Counted from the stretch's first letter, positions 1 to 8,581 are shown. The stretch is DNA of 10,174 bases from Dunaliella salina (GCA_002284615.2 MU069470.1:545080-555253); one strand, 5' to 3'. Numbers and translations are program-made. Notes: generated by a model from the sequence alone, not told the origin.

Positions 1-4
1 GGGG

Positions 5-22
5 GTGCGTGCACGCACGTGC
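5..22. repeat. Alternating purine-pyrimidine tract with a 14-nt palindrome
   Basis: Eighteen bases alternate strictly purine-pyrimidine (GTGCGTGCACGCACGTGC). Positions 5-18 form a perfect palindrome centred on TGCA. Such tracts can adopt left-handed DNA, but no function is implied. Confidence 0.6.
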
Positions 23-80
23 CTATACGTAATGCTGGAAATAATTGGGCAGGTTTCTCAGAAGCTCATGAGAAAAATTA

Positions 81-98
81 AATTGGAGAAATCCAATT
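81..98. other. Short hairpin with GAAA loop
   Basis: AATTGGA (81-87) and TCCAATT (92-98) are exact inverted repeats around a GAAA loop, giving a 7-bp stem. It is AT-rich and isolated, with no following U-run, so I do not call it a terminator. It may be chance. Confidence 0.4.
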
Positions 99-383
99 GC
101 TGAAAAAAAGGGGTGCGTCTTGGTCACGGATCTATACGGTAAATAGCAGATGATAAATAGGCTTGTGACTTTCATGATCATTTAGTCACAACGTGACACA
201 CAGGAAGCACCTCCAGTGCGATGCATTCATGAATAGGATAATTTCATTTTTTAGGCATGGAATTGTTTGTGCACTGCTTGCTGTGATCAAGGAGCTTTTC
301 ATGATGAGTTTTGTGTTGCTTTGAGCACCAGATCTGCAGATCAGCTGATTGGGTATAGGAGCCTTGCTTCTGCTGATATCCCG

Positions 384-401
384 CACACACACACACACAC
401 A
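384..401. repeat. (CA)9 microsatellite
   Basis: Nine perfect CA dinucleotides. This is a typical eukaryotic simple repeat and explains the apparent Cys/Val-rich open frames that cross it on the minus strand. Confidence 0.95.
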
Positions 402-959
402 GGCATTCAATAAATTCTTTGAATATCCTTTCTTTGCATCTTATAGAGAGGCACATCTGTTCGCCTTACTGACATTTTGCCAACCCTCTCTTCCTATCCA
501 TTGTCTATGTCGACCTGTCTTTGAACCGTTTTTGCCAGCCAAGGAATGGCTGCATGCATTATAGGAAAGGCTGCCAGACTAGCGAACTAGCATGGCTTCA
601 TCTAAGGGTCCGTCATGCCTTAAGAAGAGGAGAGAAAAGAAAAGGGATACAACAATCAATCAATTAAAGAAAATGAGACCTTTCAACTCCACCCGCCCTT
701 ATACTGTCTGGATCACTCCTCTCCATTCTACTCCAATCAGACCACAAACTTCTCTTACAAAGTTGGGCTGCACATACGAGAAATAGCAGAAAGTCGAGAA
801 GCAACAAAACTCTGGCCATGCAGGAAGATTTTGGAACACGTTAGCAAATGCCCTTGCATGACGAATTTTGTGCAATGTGATGTAGGCAGCACCAACCGTC
901 TGGCCCAGCATGACCTGCACATCTGTGAGCATGCCTCTGATGATGTGATACCACGCAAG

Positions 960-1040
960 AGAACCTGGTGCACTCAGTGGCACCGCTGCGACACAAGCAG
1001 CGCGGTGGAGGAGGTCGTGGGTTCTCATCCTGGTGGGGGG
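960..1040 (+). mobile_element. Probable tRNA-derived SINE head
   Basis: The stretch folds like a tRNA body. A D-arm has stem GGTG (967-970) and CACC (981-984). Directly after it an anticodon arm has stem GCTGC (985-989), a 7-nt loop GACACAA (990-996) and stem GCAGC (997-1001). A B-box-like GGTTCTCATCC (1020-1030) differs from the Pol III consensus GGTTCGANTCC at two positions. The A-box part, GCACTCAGTGG, resembles TAGCTCAGTTGG with one base missing. The acceptor stem does not pair, so it is not a working tRNA. The boundaries of any SINE body are not visible; sequence up to about 1150, where LINE homology begins, may belong to it. Confidence 0.45.
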
Positions 1041-1162
1041 CATGATGGCTCCCAGTATCAAAACAGGAAGATATTTGTCCAGTGACTCTCAGGCCAAGCG
1101 GGGTTATCCATGGTCCCGCAGTCACCAGAGAGGAAACCACGACAAATTGCAAGCGCAAATGA

Positions 1163-2297
1163 CTCCACAACTCTATCCTTGATAAATGTAACTTCCACGG
1201 CTGTATTAAGTCCCTAACTAACAACAAATCTCCAGGTGCAGATGGAGTTGTCAATGAGCTCCTTTAAGCCTTGCCTCTACAATACAAAGACATCCTCCAC
1301 CAACTTTTTACTATCATGTGGACCACAGGAATTACTCCTAAAGCCTGGAAGGGCGACACAATTCTTATACACAAACAAAAGGGACCAGAGACTGATATTT
1401 CTTCATACAGGCCAATAGGCCTCGCCAATACTCTCTATAAGCTCTGGACGTGCTTAATAACCAACACACTGTATGAATATGCAGAAGATTTAGTGCTTGG
1501 AGCACTCCATTCTCAGTGACATGCCAGCTGGATTCCGCAAAAAGAAAGACACAATACAGCAACTACAAAATTTAATCATGGCTCTAGAAGATGCAAAGAT
1601 ATTTAACCAAGATATCTACGCCCACATTGTGGACTTTACCTCCGCCTTCAATACCACTGACCATGACAAGCTACTCATTATTATGTACGACCTGGGTTTC
1701 CCCACAGATGCTATTGATGCGGTAAAAAACCTTTACCACCAAGCGAGCACACAAGTTAGGCTCCCAACAGGAAACTACACCTCTGAAATCCCCGTAGAGA
1801 GGGGAACCATACAAGGAGACACACTTTCTCCCTTCCTCTTCCTTATCTACATCGAGCCCCTGCTCCGTTGGCTGCATGTTGGTAACTGGGGTTACACACA
1901 TGCATGCACCCCTTCCGCTTTTTCAGCACAAGAAAAAACTCAAAACACAATGAGTAGTGGGGCCTTTGCTGATGGCCTCATTTGTCTAATGAAAACATTC
2001 CAAAATCTCCAGCTTCAAGCCAAGAGACTTACGCTGTATGCAGATTGGGCACACCTAACCATCTCTGGAAGCAAGACCAAGGTTACCTGTGTCCTGCACA
2101 GCAAAGAGAGCACACAGTTGCGCGGCAATACACACATGTCAGATTATGCCCAACACTTACTCACTGCAAGAGTTTTGGTGCAAGGCCAACCAGCCCAATT
2201 CATGCACCCTGATGAACCTTTCCGATATCTAGGCATTTTAATTACCGTGGACCTCAACTGGTCTTACCAACTGAGTATGACCCAAAAAACTCTCTGA
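1163..2297 (+). pseudogene. LINE reverse transcriptase, broken and catalytically mutated
   Basis: RT copies element RNA into DNA at the target nick. The part from about 1163 to 1519 carries the N-terminal non-LTR motifs: N-K-S-P-G-A-D-G (1220-1246), then a WKGDTI strand and SSYRPIGLANTLYKLW, with an in-frame TAA at 1265-1267. The frame moves +1 near 1497 and then reads HSILSDMPAGFR, motif A VDFTSAFN (Asp codon 1632-1634) and motif B RGTIQGDTLSPFLF. Motif C is FADG (1965-1976) instead of F/Y-A-D-D, so the second catalytic Asp is Gly (GGC, 1974-1976). Motif D-like GSKTKVT and motif E-like FRYLGI follow, with a stop at 2295-2297. The A6 run at 2284-2289 lies where the frame changes again. Assignment as non-LTR RT is secure; this copy cannot be active. 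Confidence 0.92.
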
Positions 2298-3582
2298 CAA
2301 ATTACAACGGCTTCAACAATCATATGCTAGCCCCAACCAAACCCTAGACATATTGCGCACTGCTGTCATTCCTAGCATAGCTTATGCCTTCCCCGTTACA
2401 CCGTGCTCTCAAGCAAATTTAAAACACTGGGACACCTCTGTACTCTCTACCATCAAATGGAAATTTGGACTATGTTCAGAAACCTGCAAAGCGCTCCTCC
2501 ATGAAGATAAACAGACTTTCAGCCTGGGATATACATGTATGACTGTCGAATATCACTACAGGAACGCTGTTGCTCTCACCACCAGCCTAAACGACAAGTC
2601 AAGACATGGCAGAATCACCAACCTCCTAGTATGCTGCCAAACTGCTCACTTACGAAACATAGCCAATGGTCTATTAAGGCCCCAATGTCAAACTCCCAAG
2701 TATCTCAATCGAATGCTTAAATACAACCTACGACCATGACAATGCATCAGTATACATGCAAGCGGCCTAAAACTCACATGTCAAGGCCAACTCCCCTTCA
2801 CTGACACCTTTCAACCTGAAACCCGTGAACTCTCAAGACTGATTAATTGTATCGTACATCCTCTCATGGAAACTGGCATTTCAAGTTTCTTCTCTATTCT
2901 ATCAAATGAGCACACACGCGCCTTAAATGCCCAAGCTCCGAATTCCTACCATAACACCATAAAGAAGAAGCAAACTATCGTTCTCAACAGGCTTGCGTCT
3001 CTTGCAAACTGCAATAATCTCGGCAAAGCCACTATTGACCACGCTTTTACAAACACTGATGCCGACCCCAACAAAGCTCCAGAACTCAGACAAATAAATT
3101 GCAACTCTTTACACCTACTCACCCAGCATACACCCTTAGGCTGGTCCTGGAGCTCTCAACAAAATCCATCTGCTCCATCCACTCAAGACAGTCACAGCAA
3201 CAAGCGACCGAATTCAGCCTTTCAAAGCCCTCATCAAATGCAAAGTACTCCAGAATCCCAGATCAAAAAAAAACTTAAATGCAACTCCACAAGAATCCTA
3301 ACCTGCCCCAATGAAGTCACAGAGGTCAGTTCACCCACAATGCACACAAACTCCATCATTGATGGCATCAATGCAAGAAATTTGAGAGACCATAAAAAGA
3401 GGCATGCACAGTTCCAGGGTCCTTCTGCCATACACACCGTCTTTAAGTACGGGTTTCAAATCCAAGCCACCCTTAACTGGCAAATGCTAAGCAGGAAAAG
3501 AAAAAGTACCTCACCCGCACACTCGCAATCACAATATCTCATTCATTGGGAGCCAATGATAATTGAAGGTGGGCTCTGCTAA
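2281..3582 (+). pseudogene. RT thumb, linker and first chromo-like segment (copy A)
   Basis: This continues the RT protein in the next frame, open from 2281 except for one TGA at 2737-2739. It starts KKLSDKLQRLQQSYASP, a typical region after the RT palm. Residues around 2970-3130 (TIVLNRLASLAN, then LRQINCNSLHLLTQ) match the conceptual minus-strand product at 10174-9932, which ties the two copies to one family. A polar linker with a basic KKKLK patch follows. Near 3472-3570, KRKS and QYLIHWEPMIIE resemble the strand-W-x-P core of a chromodomain. The frame ends at TAA 3580-3582, but the homologous protein continues -1 from about 3570. Confidence 0.75.
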
Positions 3583-4542
3583 TCCTTCAAAAAACAGGCC
3601 TCACAGTAGCCCATCTTGAACCCTTCCCCAGAAGCCAAATAGAAGATGATACCTGCCAGATCTGCTGGACCCCCACCAGCATGGAACATGAAGAACATAA
3701 CTTCATTGACATGCCTCAATGTGACACATGCCAGCGCACATACCACTGGAAATGCCTACTCCATTACAACCTCTGCACCCCATCACAGCGCATCCTGGCA
3801 GACCAAACGTCCACTTGGGAATGCCCTTCATGCGCTCACCTTACGAATTCTCAAAAAAACAGCGTACCAGGACAGCAGAAGAAACAGAAATGGTCAAAGT
3901 CACCTGGAAGCCCTCTTGGGGACCAACTTCTATGCTCCTTGAATATCCAGATTTCAAGGAGCATATCCACAGATTCAAGCAATCTCGTGCAGACAACTTT
4001 TCTTCTCCACAGCGACAAACACCACCTGCTGACGACACTGTAGACAACCTCACTCGTCAAGGTTTTGAGGGAGCCACACAGCCTCCAAACAGGCACTGGC
4101 TCACAACCCAGGGCAACCCCATGCGCAACAAGGCACGCTTTGACCTCGAGACTACTAATCCCCGGACAGACATTATACCAACAAATAGATTGGTAAAATT
4201 TGGCTGAGAAATGTGGATCTCATGGTACCAGGATCCAACAAGGATACTGATGAACAACCAAAAATCCCTCTTGCATTCACCACTCAAGCTGCATGCATTT
4301 ATGACACCAAAGAAAAATGCGCAGGCATTATCACCACTCACCGTCTTCAAATTCTGCTTCAAGCATACAGTGCAGCCAGGCAAGCTGGTCTACATACTTC
4401 AGTTCAGCCCCCTGTTCAAATTAACCACAGCCTCGTTCCACATCTTTCTACACCCATGAACACACCGGACGCCGCCTCAGACGTGCCCTCAACCATCCTA
4501 CACCCATTAATTGTCCTGGAACACAACAACTTTCAAATGTAA
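3570..4542 (+). pseudogene. PHD finger plus second chromo-like segment (copy A)
   Basis: The frame opens right after a TGA at 3564 and reads WALLILQ. A complete C4HC3 PHD finger spans 3654-3833: CQIC, CDTC, HWKC and CPSC, with the conserved Trp two residues before the seventh ligand. PHD fingers usually read histone H3 tails. After an A7 run (3853-3859) the frame shifts -1 and reads VKVTWKPSWGP from 3890, resembling a chromodomain core. A region matching copy C follows (NLTRQGFEG, RNKARFDLETTNP). Another -1 shift near 4205 leads to NVDLMVPGSN and CIYDTKEKCAGI, which match VDLIRPKPSN and CSYGTDGKCKGM in copy C. The frame ends at 4542 and downstream domains are missing. Confidence 0.8.
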
Positions 4543-4562
4543 TGGATATGCAATCACTGTAA

Positions 4563-5169
4563 GAGCCACTCTGCAAAAGAACTCGCTCCAATACAACAGT
4601 CAACATCACTCCCACACAAGCACTCCACCCCTCTGCAGGCAAACTCACTGCAAGCCTGGATACTCTGGCTCCTGCCGTACAAGATACTACGGCAGAAGGG
4701 CCACCCAGCAAACGCACACGCTCAGCATTGAGGAATACCTCTTCTTCCATGTCCCAATTCAGCCAGGCTAGCCCAAATGATAGCAGTTCACATGCTTGTC
4801 TGAGCACTGCTCACTATATCCCCTACACAGCCCAACCCCCCTTGCACTAACCACCAACATCAGACAGATGATTGTCTCAACCCTCAGACACAAATTCTTA
4901 CTCCGCACAGCCTAGATACTCAAACAAACAGACCCAGAAAGAAGAGGCAACAATTGCTCCACACAGACAGTGAGATCATTTCCCCAGCCATCCACTCTCT
5001 AAGCTCCCTTTCCCAAGGCTCAAAAGTCTGGAACTACAGGAAAAATACAGCTGAGAAACTTGCTAAAGAGACTACTGCTAGCCATGCTATCAGTTCTATC
5101 TTCTATCATGATTTAGATAAAGAAAAGAAAAACTATGCAGGCAGTGAACACACTCCCTACATCAATTAA
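4563..5169 (+). mobile_element. LINE fragment B: linker module only
   Basis: In the frame starting after TAA 4560, a Thr/Pro-rich conceptual peptide holds two KRTRS basic motifs (4575-4589 and 4710-4724, the second as EGPPSKRTRS). A C-run near 4835-4842 coincides with a +1 frame change. After it come RPRKKRQQLL and, at 4954-5124, SLSQGSKVWNYRKN and AISSIFYHDL. These match, in the same order, the copy C linker (PPSKRTRSK, KTKRRKLL, TELWRYKQN, INSIYNYDL). In copy C this module lies before the PHD finger, yet here it follows the PHD region of copy A, so it is a second copy or a rearranged piece. Homology stops near 5124, and the 3' end of copy C begins about 50 bases later. Confidence 0.65.
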
Positions 5170-5177
5170 GGAAAAGG

Positions 5178-5207
5178 GGATACCTAGGGCCGAGGCACCG
5201 TGTATCC
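5178..5207 (-). other. 3' UTR hairpin of copy C
   Basis: GGATAC (5178-5183) and GTATCC (5202-5207) are exact inverted repeats around an 18-nt GC-rich loop. They lie 31 bases past the stop of the endonuclease frame and close to the apparent 3' end. Many LINE reverse transcriptases recognise a 3' stem-loop of the element RNA, so this is a candidate for that role, by inference only. Confidence 0.45.
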
Positions 5208-5237
5208 GCTTCACCAAGAGAAAGCAAAAGAAAGAAG

Positions 5238-5816
5238 TCAGTGGGGATCAGGAGGGTTACTAGCAGTTGCCCGAGCCTGACCTTGTTGAAAGTTGAAAGA
5301 GTTTTTCCCAAGAGCGCGTCTGGTGCTAGCAAGTTTGTAAGCATACAGGACAGAATGAGCATGAAGCTTCCGAGCAAGCTTGGTGGCCTTGAAAGTGTCA
5401 AGACCAAGCTCCTTAAGAGGCTCCAATGTATGTGGGGTATAGATGACTCCTCCCACACCTAGCAGGATAGTATGGAGGGTGACTTGAGCTGAGGCCCTAG
5501 AAAGATGACGACAAAGTTCGCGGTGCTGCAGCTTGGAGGCCTCAAGCTGGCTGTTGGGCCGGGTGCCCTCACAGTATTTGACTTCTACAAGGTGGATGTG
5601 CCTCTGATCTGGGTGGAGCTGACTAGGGTCGTGAGCTTTGAATGTGGGTGGAGTGGCTGTGGCTGGCGCTGAGTCCTCCCTGTTCCCCCCGCGCCTCCCT
5701 GCACTCCTCAATCCATAACGAGGATTTGACCTTTGCGCTCTTTCCAGAGGAACAACTAGCAGAGCATCAGGCCGGCTGGAAGTGAGCCTATCCTTGTTAG
5801 GGAAGCGGCGTGGGAA
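5238..5816 (-). pseudogene. C-terminal restriction-like endonuclease (RLE) domain of copy C
   Basis: From 5816 the frame -1 to the long 941-codon frame reads FPRRFPNKDRLTSSRPDALL and stays open to TGA at 5240-5238 (about 192 residues). SRPD (Asp codon 5768-5766) is followed by a hydrophobic strand. Sixty-one residues later HLVEVKYC holds an E-x-K pair (Glu 5585-5583, Lys 5579-5577), then TRP and Q-L-E-A. This D...ExK pattern fits the PD-(D/E)xK nuclease fold used by R2-type LINEs to nick the target. It follows a CCHC knuckle, as in R2-type proteins. The C-terminal part, with ILLGVGG and KLARKLHAHSVLYA, is well ordered. It is separated from the long frame by a shift at the T4C3 run (5812-5818), probably an indel, so the domain is detached in this copy. 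Recognised by pattern, not by alignment. Confidence 0.68.
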
Positions 5817-8581
5817 AATATATTTAGGGAGGGTCCTATAGCATGTTCTGGGATCTGTAGGTCTTGCAGGGCAAGACGGCCTGCACTGCCAGTGTCCATG
5901 GAGGCAATACCTGCCCCAAGAGGGCCTTTGCTGATAGATTTTAGGAGGATTCTACTGGCAATATTGTGTCGCTCAGTTACCATACCAGACATGGTTGAAT
6001 TTTTGCATCCTGATAAGATGTGAAGGGCACTGTCGAGTTCCCCACAGAGGGGGCATTGTAGGCTGTTGGAAATTTTGAAGCGCACCGCATGTTTTTGATT
6101 GAAGAGGGTACCTGTTCGGTATTTAAAAATGTTTTGCCTCATTTTAAAAGAGAGTGTTGACATGGTCCAGAAGGAATTGCTGGTATTTTTGTGGATGTGG
6201 GGGAGTAGACTNTGGTAGAAAGAGTAGNACCCTGTGTTGGTGTTGGCCTTTCCAAGTCTGTGTTTTGAATGCATGTGTTTCCGTAAAGCATCATGGAGGT
6301 TGGAGAAGTGTTTGAGCTTTATGGCAGGAGGGTTCAGGCATCTAGAAGCATTTGCGTGAGTGCTGGGAGTTTCCTCAAAGGCAAGCCACGTGGTGTCAAG
6401 AAAAGGATTGCCTTCAAGGTTTGCACATGGGAAGGTTATGTCTGCGTCATTATTCTGAATGGCCTGGTGCTTGGAAATGGCATCTGCGCATTCATTGCCG
6501 GCAATTCCAGCATGAGATTTAACCTTAAAGAAATGGATAGGGGTAGGTGAGTTGCGTATGAGCTGCATGATTATCTTGAGGATGTGGCCCTGGACGTGTT
6601 GGTGATGAAGTTCTGGGTAGAGTATTTGCTTTCTGATCTGTTCAAGAGAGCAAAGGCTGTCAGTGGCAATGCAACGATATCCTAGGATAATGGCAGCAGC
6701 TATTGCCGCCAGTTCGGCACTGGTGATGGTATGAGTGATTCCTGCTCCATTCGGTTGGACATGTTTGGTGGTGTCACTGGCAGGGTGGTAAACCCCTGCA
6801 CCAATAACTTGTTTTCCATTATGTACATGGCAGCTGCCGTCCGTGTATGCCCATTCTCTCCAGTTTTCAACTTTGCGTACCAGATAAGGGCTGGATGATG
6901 TGGGTGGTGAAAGAGTTTGTTGGTTTTGTGTGGTACTATGAGAGCTTTGTTGGTGGGCAGAAGGTAGCTTTTTAAATTTATTGAAGCCAGTTTCAATTTC
7001 TGGGTGTCTTGGATTAAGGACTGGGTCGATGCTAATGTTTTTTACTAGCCATCTTGCTTCACGGATGTCTTGTTTCAGACCTGTGATCCAATTTGGATCG
7101 TTCTCATTGAGGCGGATTCTTGCAGCAGTGTTCCAAGTAGCAATTATTTGTAAGCTCCAGGAGTGGCATGGAAGGACAATTTCTTGGCTAAGCCAGAAGG
7201 GGGGGGGGGGGGCATAGTTGAGTCTTTTTGAAGGTATGGTTCCCAGTGTGCGACAGAGGTGAGGATAGGCATTCAGGAGTTTAGAGTATGGATTTGTGCT
7301 CATAGGGCCTCCCCAGCTTGGTAAGAACATGAAAGTTGCCGTGGCATGGCTTTGTTGCATGGCAGAATAAATGGCATGCTTGAGAGTGAGGTACATCACA
7401 TGGTCATCGTAAATTGGATGGCATATTGAAAATCCTGAGAATTTGGATGAGAGGCTGTTGTGGATAGCTCCAAATACCCTGTCGCGGGGGTGTTCACTCC
7501 AGTAGTTGAGGTGGCAGGGGTTGTGGTCTAGGGGAGAAGCCATTTTTTCCTGGGTTACGAGTGCCCATTTTTGCATGGCAGTGTGGATGTGATCTGGTAA
7601 GATGCGCATGTATGAATCCTTGATCTTCTTGCTTTGTTGCATTTTGTTGCTGAGGGTTGAGCGTGAGAAAAGACCCACGAGCTCGGAGGCGAAGCTTTGG
7701 GGTGGAGGTTGAATTATGTTGTGTATCCCATTGTCTCTGGCTCTGTTGAATGCAGTGTGGAGGATATTGATGCGCTCTGGGGTTAGCATTCCTTTGCATT
7801 TTCCGTCTGTGCCGTAAGAGCATGCCACTTGCAGGGAGTAGACTTCTGGTAGCACCAGAGGTGGTATTGATGGCATGGAAGGGGAGTGGGTAGCATCTGC
7901 TCTGGAGTGGGGATCCGTTGTATTGCTTGGCTTTGGCCTAATGAGGTCAACTGATGTGATCCAGAATTCACAGCGGCCAGTTCCATTAATGTCTGCTTGG
8001 GGGTTCGTGGGATTCATGTCAAAAGTGGCCTTGTTGCGAAGTTCCGTGTCTAATTTCTGTTTCCAAGTGTTTGTCTTGTCTGAGTTTTCAAAACCCTGCC
8101 TTACAAGGTTGTCCAGCTCAAAATCAGCAGTGGGAATAGAGAGGTCTGGCTCATCTTTGCAAGCCTCAAACTGAAGGATGCATTGGTGAAAATTGGGCCA
8201 AGCTTCCCTGATGTCTTCAGGCTCCCAGCTTGGCTCCCAATCAACGCATATTAGTTCATTGCTGAAAGAGTTCGATTCTCTTTCTAGTTTCTCATCTTTG
8301 CTGAGAGGTGTGCATGCAGGGCAGGCCCAGTAGTTGCTGTTGTCTATATCCTGTCTTTGTGCATCAGAGTAACATCCGATCTCCTTCATGCAAGACCAGT
8401 GATAGGTCCGGTGACAGACATCGCAGATGTACATGTCAGGGTAGGGAGGCTCTGAGTTTATGGGCTCTTTGCCGCCATTGTAGTTGCAGATCTCACAGCA
8501 GGCACACTCAATCTCAGCTCGAGCAGCAGGTATGGTGTTGACAGGTGTGAACTTTGCGCGTTTGAACATTGGGAGGGCCAT
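5756..8581 (-). CDS. PHD / methyltransferase-like / RNase H / CCHC LINE polyprotein (941 codons)
   Basis: A long frame opens at an ATG with a favourable context (G at -3, G at +4). Residues 29-90 are a C4HC3 PHD finger (C29, C32, C53, C56, H61, C64, C87, C90, with W85). Residues 110-140 hold VDWEPSWEPED, a chromodomain-like core. Residues about 355-500 resemble a PCIF1-type adenine methyltransferase, with HPIY (388-391) at the NPPY/F position and FMFLPSW at 417-423. RNase H spans 573-706 with D581, E623, D641, H690 and D700 all present, so RNA-strand removal could be intact. C843-x2-C846-x7-H854-x4-C859 is a zinc knuckle. A run of 14 C encodes P458-461. Two codons contain N. The preceding chromo-like segment lies in the +1 frame and the RLE in the -1 frame. 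It is a LINE product, not a host gene. Confidence 0.85.
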   Translation of the reverse strand: MALPMFKRAKFTPVNTIPAARAEIECACCEICNYNGGKEPINSEPPYPDMYICDVCHRTYHWSCMKEIGCYSDAQRQDIDNSNYWACPACTPLSKDEKLERESNSFSNELICVDWEPSWEPEDIREAWPNFHQCILQFEACKDEPDLSIPTADFELDNLVRQGFENSDKTNTWKQKLDTELRNKATFDMNPTNPQADINGTGRCEFWITSVDLIRPKPSNTTDPHSRADATHSPSMPSIPPLVLPEVYSLQVACSYGTDGKCKGMLTPERINILHTAFNRARDNGIHNIIQPPPQSFASELVGLFSRSTLSNKMQQSKKIKDSYMRILPDHIHTAMQKWALVTQEKMASPLDHNPCHLNYWSEHPRDRVFGAIHNSLSSKFSGFSICHPIYDDHVMYLTLKHAIYSAMQQSHATATFMFLPSWGGPMSTNPYSKLLNAYPHLCRTLGTIPSKRLNYAPPPPFWLSQEIVLPCHSWSLQIIATWNTAARIRLNENDPNWITGLKQDIREARWLVKNISIDPVLNPRHPEIETGFNKFKKLPSAHQQSSHSTTQNQQTLSPPTSSSPYLVRKVENWREWAYTDGSCHVHNGKQVIGAGVYHPASDTTKHVQPNGAGITHTITSAELAAIAAAIILGYRCIATDSLCSLEQIRKQILYPELHHQHVQGHILKIIMQLIRNSPTPIHFFKVKSHAGIAGNECADAISKHQAIQNNDADITFPCANLEGNPFLDTTWLAFEETPSTHANASRCLNPPAIKLKHFSNLHDALRKHMHSKHRLGKANTNTGXYSFYXSLLPHIHKNTSNSFWTMSTLSFKMRQNIFKYRTGTLFNQKHAVRFKISNSLQCPLCGELDSALHILSGCKNSTMSGMVTERHNIASRILLKSISKGPLGAGIASMDTGSAGRLALQDLQIPEHAIGPSLNIFSHAASLTRIGSLPAGLMLC
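7199..7212. repeat. G14 homopolymer
   Basis: Fourteen consecutive G on the + strand are read as four proline codons (PPPP before FWLSQE) in the minus-strand frame. Homology runs in the same frame on both sides, so the length counted here is frame-compatible, but such runs slip and are often misread. Confidence 0.9.

Larger units (their letters stand above)
1..940. other. Gene-free left flank
   Basis: I find no coding region with recognisable domains here. Open frames are short (up to about 70 codons), overlap on both strands, and some consist largely of the CA repeat read as Cys-Val or Thr-His. A short + strand frame at 592-786 is Lys/Arg-rich but shows no domain. The stretch holds an alternating purine-pyrimidine tract, a small hairpin and a (CA)9 run, listed separately. 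No promoter or splice signal could be supported. Confidence 0.6.
1163..4542 (+). mobile_element. Degenerate LINE, copy A (RT to second chromo-like segment)
   Basis: This is a truncated non-LTR retrotransposon copy on the + strand. It begins inside the RT, with no APE endonuclease upstream, and runs through RT thumb, linker, a chromodomain-like segment, PHD finger and second chromodomain-like segment. It then ends before the methyltransferase-like, RNase H, zinc-knuckle and endonuclease regions seen in the minus-strand copy C. The frame changes near 1497, 2284, 3570, 3855 and 4205, and there are in-frame stops at 1265 and 2737. No terminal repeat is visible. The left edge is simply where RT homology starts, and the right edge is near 4440-4560. 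Confidence 0.85.

Noticed and set aside
186..564. Small open frames on both strands over the CA repeat
   Set aside because: They overlap one another, contain the dinucleotide repeat as Cys-Val or Thr-His runs, and have no domain or sensible start context.
592..786. Lys/Arg-rich 64-codon frame on the + strand
   Set aside because: Short, no domain, no supporting context; likely chance in AT-rich DNA.
960..1040. A functional tRNA gene (anticodon CAC)
   Set aside because: The acceptor stem does not pair, the B box has two changes and the A box is one base short. A SINE-type relic fits better.
699..1254. Minus-strand frames reading through the tRNA-like region
   Set aside because: They are conceptual translations of the SINE-like repeat; no protein domain is visible.
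4057..4807. Minus-strand open frames of about 110-120 codons
   Set aside because: They lie opposite the recognised copy A and B sequences and show no domain; they are antisense shadows.
5756..8581. Host PHD-finger chromatin protein
   Set aside because: RNase H, the CCHC knuckle, the adjoining RLE and RT-tail homology, and a related copy on the other strand all point to a LINE.
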